Of a DNA stretch of 64,000 nucleotides, positions 24,909 through 32,877 are shown piece after piece. How positions within the stretch are numbered: the first letter of the stretch is position 1; each line of letters opens with the position of its first letter. A model generated the notes under the pieces. The model worked only from the letters and a program-made list of their open reading frames with translations. It was not told where the DNA came from and did not search any database. Location of the stretch: positions 973,652 to 1,037,651 of the forward strand of contig NZ_JAAOEN010000001.1 of the NCBI RefSeq assembly GCF_011320225.1, given 5' to 3'. The translations under genes were made by a program, and so were the position numbers. Source of the DNA: Phytoactinopolyspora limicola (GTDB lineage Bacteria > Actinomycetota > Actinomycetes > Jiangellales > Jiangellaceae).

Positions 24909-25838
24909 ATGGGGTACAGCGGCTTGATCTACGCGGCGATCGTCGCCGCGTGGCTAGCTGTCCTCGTACCCCGGTGGGTGCGCCGCAACGAAGAGGTCGA
25001 GCGGGCCCGCGAAACCGACGCCGCCAGCGGGGTACGGGTGCTGACCCGGCGCACCGGCCCGGTCCACGCACCACATCGGGTCGCCACCGACGGCGCTGAC
25101 AGCCGGATCATCGTCTCGGGCGACCGCAGCGGCCTCGCCGCCCCTGCGGCCGGAGGGGACGCTGCACACCCGGCGCCGACCAAAACGGCCCCCGTCGGCG
25201 CTGCCGCCCGCGCAGGTCGGCGAGGGCCGGATCACCAGCCGGGCTCCGAACTGCGCCGTCTCGACGAGACGTTCGCGGTGGCCGCTCGCCGGCGACGCCG
25301 GATGTTGGGCACCCTAACCGTGGCCACGGTCGTCGCCATCGTGCTGGTCTACGTCGGCCCAGCGCCGGCCTGGGTTCCCGCCGTGATCGGTAGTGGCCTG
25401 GTCGGATTCGTCATGCTGGCCCGGATAGCCGCCATCGAGCAGCGACGACGCCGGGCGGCGCTCATCCGGCACGCCCGACGCCGGGTGACTACGCACGTCG
25501 TCGAACAGCCCGCACCGGAGCCGGCCCGCACCGACGACGGCAAACGGGTGGCCGTACTGGATGCACCCGAGGTCCCCGAACAGCCCCGTGAGGGCACCTG
25601 GGACCCCGTCGACGTCCCTCTGCCGATGTATGTCAACAAACCGAAGGCGCCGCGGGTCGCACGCACCATCGACCTCAGCACTCCGGGATCCTGGACCTCC
25701 GGCCGGCTGGAAACATCCGCGTCGGTTGAACTGCCGGCCCGTCCACCAGCCGTCGCGGCCGAGAACACCCGCGACACCAGCAACGACGACGACGCCACCG
25801 ACCTCCCGGAGGAGACCCGCCGCGCCGTCGGCGAGTAG
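24909..25838 (+). CDS. glpR: SepX/GlpR-like divisome membrane protein
   Basis: This 309-residue protein begins with a membrane helix (SGLIYAAIVAAWLAVLVPRWVRRNEE, ~4-29), the hallmark N-terminus of SepX/GlpR. Two central helices lie at ~138-180 (TVATVVAIVLVYVG, AVIGSGLVGFVMLARIA), and the C-terminal part is long, disordered and charged (including EGTWDPVDVPLPMYVNKPKAP). In Corynebacterium and Streptomyces, homologues are reported to be division-septum membrane proteins, and GlpR binds the MoeA-like Glp. Linkage with glp and galU supports the call. It is the last gene before tRNA-Ala and the accessory region. Confidence 0.8.
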   Translation: MGYSGLIYAAIVAAWLAVLVPRWVRRNEEVERARETDAASGVRVLTRRTGPVHAPHRVATDGADSRIIVSGDRSGLAAPAAGGDAAHPAPTKTAPVGAAARAGRRGPDHQPGSELRRLDETFAVAARRRRRMLGTLTVATVVAIVLVYVGPAPAWVPAVIGSGLVGFVMLARIAAIEQRRRRAALIRHARRRVTTHVVEQPAPEPARTDDGKRVAVLDAPEVPEQPREGTWDPVDVPLPMYVNKPKAPRVARTIDLSTPGSWTSGRLETSASVELPARPPAVAAENTRDTSNDDDATDLPEETRRAVGE

Positions 25839-25941
25839 CGGGCGCGGCCTCGCCCGGGTCATGGCGAGACTCGTCGGGCCACCGGATCCGTGATTCGGCA
25901 ACGAGGCATGGTGGATGGTAATCTGCTCCAGGTCGTGACTA

Positions 25942-26015
<74 letters not shown>

Positions 26016-26087
26016 ACACGCAAAGCGGCTGGTCAGAGGTTTCTGATCGGCCGCTTTCCAGTTTCAAGACCACTTTACGACCATGAT

Positions 26088-27236
26088 TCACTTCGTCGGG
26101 CTGAGCGCGGTGGCGGCGTTGGTGGAGGCGACGCCGCGTCCCATGTAGACGTTTTGGGTCATGCTGGGTTCTTCGTGGCCGAGGTGGTCGGCGATCTCGC
26201 GGGCGGTGAGTCCGGCTTGGTCGAGGCGGGTGGCCACGGTTTTGCGGAAGGTGTGGGAGGTGACCCAGTCGTAGCCGTCGGTGCGGTTGAGGGCTTTGCG
26301 TAGGGCTCGGTCGGCGTTGGTGGGTAGGCGGACGGCTCCGGTGCGGGTGGGGAAGAGCAGGCCGTGCTCGTTGTGGGTCCAGGTGTGGGTGGTGCGTCGG
26401 CGGCATAGTTCGGCGATGTGGTCGGGTAGGGCGATGATGCGCCAGCCGGCGGCGGTTTTGGGGCGTTCTTCGAGGACGGCGCCGTGGCCTTTCTTGTAGG
26501 TGGCTTTGGCGTTGACTTCCAGGACGCCGGCGTCGAGGTCGACGACGGTGGCGCGCACGCCCAGGGCTTCACCGATGCGCAGGCCGGTGCCGAGCATGAA
26601 CTCGGTGAGATCAACGATGTCGTCGGCTACGGCGAGGGCGTCGGCGCGGAACGTGGCGAGTAGGTGGGCTTCTTCGTCGTGGGTGAGCGCTCGGGGGCGT
26701 TTGCGGGCGCGGCGGGGGATCTCGGCGGTGCCGGTGACCGGATTGTGCGAGAGGGCCCCGTGGCGTACGGCCATGCCGAGCAGCAGTGAGGTGACGGATT
26801 TGGCGGTCTTGGCTGCGGAGGGTCCTTGGCGTGTCCGGACGGCTTTGAGGAACCGGTCGACGGTGGGGACGTCGCACTCGCTGATCTGCAGGCCACCGAG
26901 GGCGGGCAGGACATGTTTGGTGAGGGTGCGGCGGTCGAGGTCTTTGGTGCCGTCGGAGAGTTCGGCGTCGTTCGTTTCGGCCAGCCACGCGGTGGAGAGG
27001 TCTCGGACCCGGGTGGCGGCGGCGATCTTGTCGTCTCTGGTGGAGCCGCGCCGGTCGCGCAGGGCGATTTTGAGGCGTCGTTCGGCGGCGGCTTTGGAGT
27101 GCCCGTAGCGGGTGACGGGCCGGGTGATGCCGTCGTAGTCACGGAACAGGGCGCGGGCTCGGATCACTCCGTTGCTCATCCGGTGGAACCCGATCGCCCC
27201 GGCGGTCCCGACCGGCAGTGGTGGTCTGCTCATCAT
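26088..27236 (-). CDS. Tyrosine recombinase / phage-type integrase
   Basis: The protein is about 382 residues. Residues ~20-60 resemble an AP2-like arm-binding region (IRARALFRDYDGITRPVTRYG). A SAM-like core-binding domain lies at ~75-165 and the catalytic domain at ~180-360. Catalytic residues are visible: Arg in GTGLRIGEALG, HTFRKTVATRL (His-x-x-Arg), LGHEEPSM, and Tyr in TQNVYMGRG. It would integrate and excise the adjacent element at tRNA-Ala. The start is ATG 27236 or 27233, both just after GAGAGGTG; the longer upstream extension is not family-like. Its stop lies 73 bp from the tRNA. Confidence 0.92.
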   Translation of the reverse strand: MMSRPPLPVGTAGAIGFHRMSNGVIRARALFRDYDGITRPVTRYGHSKAAAERRLKIALRDRRGSTRDDKIAAATRVRDLSTAWLAETNDAELSDGTKDLDRRTLTKHVLPALGGLQISECDVPTVDRFLKAVRTRQGPSAAKTAKSVTSLLLGMAVRHGALSHNPVTGTAEIPRRARKRPRALTHDEEAHLLATFRADALAVADDIVDLTEFMLGTGLRIGEALGVRATVVDLDAGVLEVNAKATYKKGHGAVLEERPKTAAGWRIIALPDHIAELCRRRTTHTWTHNEHGLLFPTRTGAVRLPTNADRALRKALNRTDGYDWVTSHTFRKTVATRLDQAGLTAREIADHLGHEEPSMTQNVYMGRGVASTNAATALSPTK

Positions 27237-27356
27237 CACCTCTCGGGCATAGGTGTGTTCCTCGCTGTGAAGGGAGCCCCGCAGGCGCGCACAAGCCGGT
27301 CGGCGGGGACGGGCGGGCCCGCCGTGTGTTGGCCGCAATGGGGCGGGCGGGTGTGT

Positions 27357-27446
27357 TCAGGTGTGGATGATCTGGTGGGCGCGTTGGTGGGAGACGCCGA
27401 GGATGGTCCCGATGTCGCGTAGCGACAGTTGTTCGTCGACGAGCAG
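27357..27446 (-). pseudogene. C-terminal remnant of a helix-turn-helix protein
   Basis: On the minus strand a ~30-residue open end reads LSLRDIGTILGVSHQRAHQI before a stop, a classic C-terminal HTH of small antitoxin-like regulators. The sequence loses coding character just upstream, where it runs into an oppositely oriented gene fragment. Only the 3' end of the gene survives. It lies 120 bp upstream of the integrase gene. Confidence 0.5.
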
Positions 27447-27797
27447 ACCGGGGTGGAGAGCGAGAAGAGCCTCAACGCGCTCTTAGACATGGACGAGACC
27501 GCCGACGCGTTCGGGTCCGGCCTGGTTCTGGAAATGAAGGCCCTCTTGGTCGTCCAGGGCGCCGCAAACATGCGCAACGAGATCGCGCACGGCCTCATGG
27601 GCGATAGCGAGGCATGGAGCTACAACTCCCTATACATGTGGTGGTACTGCCTACGGCTCGTCATCTTTCCAATCATTCAGATGATGCAAAGCGCCAATGC
27701 CGAATCAACACCTCCACCTGAGGGAACGGCGGCCGACAACGACGAGGCGACTCCCGTCGTTACCGACGATGCGGAGGCGGGCGGGAAAGTGGAGTAG
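27441..27797 (+). pseudogene. C-terminal fragment of a DUF4209-like protein
   Basis: About 118 residues end at 27797. They contain EKSLNALLD followed by NMRNEIAHGLMGD and SYNSLYMWWYCLRLVIF, the conserved RNxxAHG region near the C-terminus of DUF4209 proteins. The N-terminal several hundred residues are missing. The 5' end coincides with the broken end of the opposing HTH remnant, which marks a recombination junction near 27440. An ATG at 27489 could begin a shorter peptide, but function is unlikely. Confidence 0.55.
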
Positions 27798-28096
27798 CGG
27801 TGGCACCGACCGCGCTACCTGAGTGCTTACTCAGCGTTCCCGATCGAGGCTGGCTTCCACCACTCGTCGATGACCGACCTATTCCGTGAATGTTGCGGCG
27901 GGTGCGTGCCAAGTTCCGGGCTACCAACTTGCGCGGGTGACCGTGCTCTCGTGCCCGAGTGCATGGAGATCAGCTTGTTAGTCCAGGTTGAGGTGGCTCG
28001 CTCCCGGCGCATTGACAGTCTTCCGATTTCGCTGGGGCAGAACTCGCCCGCCAGATGTGCCTGATCAGAGGACGCGCGACCTTCGACGCCACGTGA
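27798..28096. other. Non-coding gap inside the island
   Basis: No supported gene or RNA is seen in these ~300 bp. The base composition is more AT-rich than the flanking core genome and reading frames are short. It probably represents decayed island DNA. Confidence 0.4.
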
Positions 28097-29044
28097 TTAG
28101 TAGATCGGGCGGTTGGCGAAACAGGCGCCGGGGAGTTCGGTGAGTGAGGCCAGGACGAGTCTGCGGCCGTTGGCGTTGCTGGTGACGATGCGTTGTTCGG
28201 TGTCGTCGGGTTCGGCGAGAAAGTCGTAGTGGTTACGTAGTTGGGTGCTGAGTTCGTCCAGGCTCGGGGCAGGGATGGCGAGCAGGCCGATGCTGTCTTC
28301 GTCGTAGTCGGTGCTGTGTCGGATGGTCCTCCAGAGCGGAGGGTCGTAGTCCACGGCGCCGGTGACCTGTGGCCAGGTCGTTGGTGGTGATGACAGGCCG
28401 TACTGGTCGACCCAGGTCTTGAGGATGGCCAGGCGGCGGACGGTATCGCGGTCGAAGCTGGAGTGTGGGCTTGTGGTGGCGATCCACACCAGATCGTAGA
28501 CATCACGGGCCGGGGTACGGCGGGCGAGTCGGGCGATCTTTTCGGCCATGTTCTCTTCAAGGGCCATGACCGGGAGGCTGTCGGGCAGGGCGTATGCCCG
28601 GTGGATGGGCAGCGGTATCCAGCCGCGTTCGTGTGGAGGGAGCCAGGGGGCTGGTCCGATGTCGAGTTTGGTGGTGAGGTTGCCGACGCTGCCGAATGGT
28701 GTGTCGTAGTGGACGTGTGCTCGGCCTCGGCGGTCGGTGACGTGGTAGGTGAAGCCGTTGATCTGCTGTCCGTCGATCTCGGCTCGCAGGAGTTCGGCGA
28801 CGGCGTTCGGGTCGTCGTCGGGGTCGCGGACGGAGAAGTCGAGGTCGGTGGAGAAACGTCCGGCGTTGCCGGCGTAGAGCTTTCGAAGGGCCGTGCCGCC
28901 CTTGAACACGAGGTGGTCGAACATGCCTCGTTCGGCCAGGTGTGCGAGGAGTAGGTCTTGGGCGATGTCGATGAGGGCGGCGTAGCGTCCGCCGGCTCCG
29001 GGTGGGGTGTGCCGGGCCAGCCAGCCCGCGGTCAGAGCGTTCAT
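28097..29044 (-). CDS. abiEii: AbiEii-family nucleotidyltransferase toxin
   Basis: This 315-residue protein has the AbiEii/DUF1814 nucleotidyltransferase motif FKGGTALRKLYAG at ~45-57, followed by FSTDLDFSV (~62-70) with the metal-binding DxD, and KIARLARRTPARDVYDLVWI further on. Family toxins modify tRNA or act on nucleotides and cause growth arrest, giving abortive phage infection. The start ATG at 29044 overlaps the stop of abiEi (ATGA, 4 bp), which fits the antitoxin-first type IV TA arrangement. An upstream longer frame is antitoxin DNA out of frame. Confidence 0.9.
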   Translation of the reverse strand: MNALTAGWLARHTPPGAGGRYAALIDIAQDLLLAHLAERGMFDHLVFKGGTALRKLYAGNAGRFSTDLDFSVRDPDDDPNAVAELLRAEIDGQQINGFTYHVTDRRGRAHVHYDTPFGSVGNLTTKLDIGPAPWLPPHERGWIPLPIHRAYALPDSLPVMALEENMAEKIARLARRTPARDVYDLVWIATTSPHSSFDRDTVRRLAILKTWVDQYGLSSPPTTWPQVTGAVDYDPPLWRTIRHSTDYDEDSIGLLAIPAPSLDELSTQLRNHYDFLAEPDDTEQRIVTSNANGRRLVLASLTELPGACFANRPIY

Positions 29045-29844
29045 GCTGCCTCGCTGATGGTGCGGGGGTCGAAGGGGAGGAGGTCGTCGGCGATGTTGAA
29101 GCGTTTGTCGAAGCGGCGGGTGGTGCGCGAAGCTCCGAACCACGTGACGGTGGGTGGCCGGGTGGGTTGGAGTCGGTCGGCGGTGTGGGGTGCGACGCCG
29201 CTGAGCAGGTAGGCCAGCCGGGCCCGGGCTGTGCTGGGGCGTTGGTCTAGTTCGTGATCCAGATCGTCGGGTGAACTGCGGCTGACCAGTTCTGGCAGTG
29301 CCTCGGCGAAGGTATGCCAGCCGCGGACGGCGCCGGGTTTGGTCGCGAGGTGGACCAGGATGGTGGGTGGTTGATGGACGGGTAGTCGCTCGACTTCGAC
29401 GGGAGGTAGCTGGGGGGAGAACCGCACAACGCGCATCCGGTCTCTGATCACGTCCGAGACGGTGGCACCAGCGGGGACGGCGACTTCATGACGGTCGGGC
29501 ACCCTCTCGGCGAGCCCGTGCAGCCATAACGCGCTCTGCAGCGCCACCGTGATCAGCTGGTGCCCCGCGCGTAGGCTGGCGCGAAGGTCGATGAACGGGT
29601 CACCGTGCCCGTATGGCCCCGCGTGTGAGCCTGGGGCGAACTCGTACACGCCGCGCTGCGCGGTTGGGAGGAGCCAGCCGGTTGCCCGTAGTCGTGCTGC
29701 GAGGACCTTCGCTGGTGTTCTCAGCCCGACTTCCTGAGCCAGCTCGGTCAGTTCCTCGACGGTTACCAGCGTCGGCTGCCGCAACTCCAGCTCAGCGACG
29801 ATCCGGGCCATACCCTTGGAGAGCGACCGAGAAGGAACTGTCAT
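29041..29844 (-). CDS. abiEi: AbiEi-like antitoxin / autorepressor
   Basis: This 267-residue protein has an N-terminal winged-helix region (~15-70; TVEELTELAQEVGLRTPAKVLAARL) and the AbiEi C-terminal domain (~80-240), containing AGHQLITVALQSALWLHGLA. AbiEi proteins neutralise AbiEii and repress their own operon by binding inverted repeats. Several GACAG/CTGTC half-sites lie upstream (29866-29960). The ATG at 29844 was chosen because it begins the recognisable domain. It overlaps abiEii by 4 bp. Confidence 0.85.
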   Translation of the reverse strand: MTVPSRSLSKGMARIVAELELRQPTLVTVEELTELAQEVGLRTPAKVLAARLRATGWLLPTAQRGVYEFAPGSHAGPYGHGDPFIDLRASLRAGHQLITVALQSALWLHGLAERVPDRHEVAVPAGATVSDVIRDRMRVVRFSPQLPPVEVERLPVHQPPTILVHLATKPGAVRGWHTFAEALPELVSRSSPDDLDHELDQRPSTARARLAYLLSGVAPHTADRLQPTRPPTVTWFGASRTTRRFDKRFNIADDLLPFDPRTISEAA

Positions 29845-29865
29845 GCTGACCTCATAGGTTACTGG

Positions 29866-29960
29866 AACAGTATCTAGACTACCTGGGATGACAGTACTGT
29901 CAAGATATATGGGCAGGTTGCAAAAATGGATACTTAGGTGCTGTCGTTGACAGTAGCTCA
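29866..29960. promoter_or_regulatory. Repeated GACAG/CTGTC dyads upstream of abiEi
   Basis: GACAGTACTGTC (29890-29901) is a perfect palindrome. CTGTC-GTT-GACAG (29941-29953) is a second dyad of the same half-sites, and a related GAACAGTA lies at 29865-29872. This cluster directly upstream of the antitoxin gene is a strong candidate for its operator. Confidence 0.5.
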
Positions 29961-30064
29961 TTGTCATGTCGACGTGATAGCGCCAGGTAGTGAACTGGGT
30001 CGCTGTCGTTGCGCGCGGTGTCGTGGCTCCCTATAGGTACGGACAGGTTGGAGGGAGATCGCTC

Positions 30065-30802
30065 GTGAACGAGTACATGACTACTGCCGAGGTCGCGGAG
30101 CTATTGCGTGTGCCGGCTGAGACGGTTCGCTACTGGCGGTACATCGGTAAGGGACCAAGGAGCTTCCGGGTGGGTGGTCGCCGGGTGCTGTACGCCAGAG
30201 AAGACGTCGAAGCGTTCGTCGCGGAAGTACTGGGACGAGATCGCCCGCGATCTGGGGCCCGTCTACGCGGCACCGACCGTGGGCTGGCCGAGGGGCTGTG
30301 CTCAGGCATGGCTACTTCCTTCACGAATGACACTGTTGCGTCCTCGCCACAGTGCTCGGCACAGGCAGATCAGTGCCACCGCCGTGCGGCGGCGGTACGA
30401 AACAGGTCGCCGATTACCCATGCGCTTTCGGTGTCCGCGCGCAGGCCGGCCAGGTCGATTGCCGCTGGGTTGCCGGCTGGTCGTCTACGAGGGGGTCGGT
30501 GCGCGTGCGGAGGCGGCAGTCATGGGATCGGGTCAGTCCTTGGTGAGGGCGTCGATGGTCTTGGCAAGGCGGCGCTGCCTGGTTTCGTTGGTCTTCGCGC
30601 CGGCGATGGATTCGGCGTGCTGGCGCTGTTTGCTGTAGGAAAGGCTTGCCCAGGTCTGGGCCGCCTGGGGGTTGTCCGTCAGGGCCGAGGCGAGCGCCTC
30701 GGGGACCTCGACGGTGCGGGGCTGATCGTCGACCTTGAGCGTCACCTCGACCTCGTCGCCGGCGCCGCGGCCGGTGGCCTTGCGGGTCTCGGAGTTGAAT
30801 GA
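30065..30802 (+). CDS. Excisionase/MerR-like HTH protein with aberrant tail
   Basis: A GTG start with a good GGAGGGAG ribosome site opens a frame whose first ~60 residues (MTTAEVAELLRVPAETVRYW, then GKGPRSFRVGGRRVLYAREDVEAF) are a clear helix-turn-helix of the excisionase family. Normal members end soon after. Here the frame continues for ~180 residues without family likeness and overlaps the opposing DUF1905 gene. The tail is probably the result of a deletion or frameshift. It could be the recombination directionality factor for the nearby integrase. Confidence 0.6.
   Translation: MNEYMTTAEVAELLRVPAETVRYWRYIGKGPRSFRVGGRRVLYAREDVEAFVAEVLGRDRPRSGARLRGTDRGLAEGLCSGMATSFTNDTVASSPQCSAQADQCHRRAAAVRNRSPITHALSVSARRPARSIAAGLPAGRLRGGRCACGGGSHGIGSVLGEGVDGLGKAALPGFVGLRAGDGFGVLALFAVGKACPGLGRLGVVRQGRGERLGDLDGAGLIVDLERHLDLVAGAAAGGLAGLGVE
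30370..30500 (-). pseudogene. Short coding-like remnant of unknown gene
   Basis: On the minus strand a ~43-residue open end reads IDLAGLRADTESAWVIGDLF and continues briefly to a stop. It has the codon bias and hydrophobic pattern of a real protein C-terminus. No start or upstream homologous frame is visible. It is interpreted as debris of a lost island gene. Confidence 0.25.
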
Positions 30803-30979
30803 GATCAGGTACTGGCCGCCCATCGTGCTGATCGTGTTGCGGTAGGTGTAGTCGCCGTCGATCGTGACGACGACCGGAACACGTTTGCCGCGGTCGAAGC
30901 TGAGGACGACCTCTTCGGGGACGACGATGCCCACGTTGTTGCCGCCGCTGGCCCACAGGGTGGTGCGAAACGTTGCCAT
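30533..30979 (-). CDS. DUF1905 / YdeI (OmpD-associated) domain protein
   Basis: This 148-residue protein has an N-terminal DUF1905 beta-barrel-like domain (~1-93: MATFRTTLWASGGNNVGIVV, GKRVPVVVTIDGDYTYR). Its C-terminal YdeI/OmpD-associated helical segment is ALASALTDNPQAAQTWASLS and SKQRQHAESIAGAKTNETRQ. The start at ATG 30979 is supported by GCGGAGGTTACT immediately upstream; a longer frame exists but lacks family likeness. Proteins of this type are common and cytosolic, and their molecular role is unknown. Confidence 0.85.
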   Translation of the reverse strand: MATFRTTLWASGGNNVGIVVPEEVVLSFDRGKRVPVVVTIDGDYTYRNTISTMGGQYLISFNSETRKATGRGAGDEVEVTLKVDDQPRTVEVPEALASALTDNPQAAQTWASLSYSKQRQHAESIAGAKTNETRQRRLAKTIDALTKD

Positions 30980-31131
30980 GAGTAACCTCCGCTTGTGCTG
31001 CCTCGACAGATCCACGGCGATGCGGTCAGCAGCCAGGTGAAGCCGGCGATCACGGCCACCCACAAGAATGCCACGCCGGCCGGTCCGGCGGCGAGCGCGG
31101 CGCCGGCGACGAATGCCGCGACGAACTCCAC
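30980..31131 (-). pseudogene. Hydrophobic membrane-protein remnant
   Basis: Reading from GTG 31131 on the minus strand, VEFVAAFVAGAALAAGPAGV followed by FLWVAVIAGFTWLLTASPW gives two plausible membrane helices. The frame then runs without a stop into the DUF1905 gene, so no natural C-terminus is seen. It may be a truncated small membrane protein. Confidence 0.3.
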
Positions 31132-31187
31132 GCTACCTGCGACCAGGCCTCGCGGGTGAGCGCGCCTTGACCGGTGCTGCTGTAGTG

Positions 31188-31781
31188 CTAGCTGTGGTCG
31201 TGAGCGTGGCTCGTCCGAATGTGGGCACGTTGGCCTTGGCGGCCAATGAGGCTGAGGTATTCGACGGGACCCTTGCTGGTGGCGCCGAACCAGTGTGGGG
31301 TGCGGGTGTCGAACTCGGCGGCCTCGCCGGCTTCCAGGAGCAGGTCTTGGTCGCCGAGGACTAGCCGGAGCGTGCCGTTGAGGACATAGGCCCAGTCGAA
31401 CCCCTCGTGGGAGTGCAGGTCCGGGATGGTGTCGTCGCGCCCGGTGGGGAGTACGAACTTGTAGGCCTGGATGCCGCCGGGGCGCCGGGTCAGTGGGATG
31501 ATCATCGACCCGTCGCTGCACGCCATCGGCCGTAAGTCCACGCGGGGGTTGGCGGTGCGGGGGGCGTCGACCAGGGAGTCGATGGTGACCCCGTAGTAGC
31601 GGGCGAGGGGCAGCAGTTGTTCCAAGGTCGGTCGCCGCAGCCCGGCCTCGAGCCTGGACAGGGTGCTGGTGGATATCCCGGACTCCTGGGCGAGCTGGGT
31701 CAAGGTGATGTCGCGCCGGAGGCGTAGGTGCTTCAGGCGGGGGCCCACGGCCTCCATGGTCTCGTCGATCGGGTCGCTCAT
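31188..31781 (-). CDS. XRE-family regulator with C-terminal cupin domain
   Basis: This 197-residue protein has an N-terminal HTH (LKHLRLRRDITLTQLAQESG then STSTLSRLEAGLRRPTLEQL, ~16-58) and a cupin domain (~100-185) with HSHEGFDWAYVLNGTLRLVL, GEAAEFDTRTPHWF. The two-domain plan is typical of small-molecule-sensing repressors. It is divergent from an oxidoreductase/methyltransferase pair, and a dyad (31801-31828) lies between them. It therefore probably controls that pair. The C-terminus is His-rich, perhaps metal-related. Confidence 0.88.
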   Translation of the reverse strand: MSDPIDETMEAVGPRLKHLRLRRDITLTQLAQESGISTSTLSRLEAGLRRPTLEQLLPLARYYGVTIDSLVDAPRTANPRVDLRPMACSDGSMIIPLTRRPGGIQAYKFVLPTGRDDTIPDLHSHEGFDWAYVLNGTLRLVLGDQDLLLEAGEAAEFDTRTPHWFGATSKGPVEYLSLIGRQGQRAHIRTSHAHDHS

Positions 31782-31800
31782 GTGCCCATTTTTCCATTTG

Positions 31801-31828
31801 GCAACAGAAATTGCATCCCGTCTGTTGC
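31801..31828. promoter_or_regulatory. Candidate operator dyad for the XRE-cupin regulator
   Basis: GCAACAGA-12nt-TCTGTTGC is a perfect 8-bp inverted repeat in the 86-bp divergent spacer, 19 bp from the regulator start. Its position suits dual control of the regulator and the oxidoreductase operon. Confidence 0.5.
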
Positions 31829-31867
31829 TGGGTGATGCTGGAGTGGATCGACAACGAGGAGTGAGCG

Positions 31868-32877
31868 ATGAACGAGCGGAACGTCCAACGGCACGGCGAG
31901 CAGTGGAACGACGATCAGAACGCGGAGGTCGCGGTCGTTGGTGGCGGTTCCGCTGGTCTGAGCGCCGCCCTGACGCTGGCCCGCGCTCGTCGCCGGGTGA
32001 TCGTGATCGATGCCGGACAACCGCGCAACGCCCCGGCCGCCGCCGCGCACGGTCTGCTCGGCCTGGAGGGCACCAATCCGCTGGACCTCCTGGCCAAAGG
32101 CCGCGCCGAAGCCAGCGAGTACGACGCCCGCATCGTCCAGGCGAAAGTGACTGCGGCCCGGGTCTTGGCGCACGGAGGATTCGCGCTTGACCTTGACGAC
32201 GGCTCCTCGGTGCGTGCCGGGCAGGTCCTGATCACCACCGGTGTACGCGACGAGCTGCCCGACATTCCCGGGTTGGCGCAGCGGTGGGGGGCGACGTGGT
32301 CCATTGCCCTTACTGCCACGGCTGGGAGATCCGTGGGAAGCGGATCGGCCTTTTGGCGACCGGGCCGATGTCGGCGAAGCAGGCGATGCTGTTCGGCCAA
32401 TGGACCGAGCACATGTGCTTCTTCCCTAATGGCCTGGAGTTCCCCGACGAGCAACTCCAACAACTCGCGGCGTTGGGCATCGACGTCGTTCCCGGCCAGG
32501 TCCAGGGCGTCGACGTCGATGATGACCGACTAGCCGGAGTGCGTCTGGGCGATGGTGTCCGGCATCCGCTCGATGCCTTGGCGGTCCCCGCCTTCACCCG
32601 AGCTCGCCTCGAAGGGCTCGACGACCTGGGCCTGGAGTTGCAGACCACCCCCATCGGGGTGGCGGTGCTTGCCGACGAGTCCGGGCACACCTCGGTCCCG
32701 GGCGTGTGGGCGGCAGGGAATGTGGTCAACGCGGGCATGCAGGTCAGCGAGTCCGCCGCGAACGGCGCGCGGGTGGCGATGACGATCAACACCGAGTTGG
32801 TCTTCGAGAAGGCCAAGAGCGCGATGGCACATTCCGCCACGACTGCCCAGGCCGCGCGGGGAGGTGCGCAGCGATGA
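31868..32877 (+). pseudogene. Thioredoxin-reductase-like FAD/NAD(P) oxidoreductase, frameshifted
   Basis: The ATG at 31868 follows GAGGAG. The N-terminal frame has the FAD-binding motif VAVVGGGSAGLSAALTLARA and runs to about residue 140. The matching continuation (HCPYCHGWEIRGKRIGLLAT, then the C-terminal SVPGVWAAGNV) is in another frame after the G run at 32286-32291. One extra G there would restore a ~336-residue protein with the CxxC disulphide motif. The stop overlaps the next gene by 4 bp. This is either a real inactivating indel or a homopolymer sequencing error. The role would be disulphide or substrate reduction. Confidence 0.8.
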
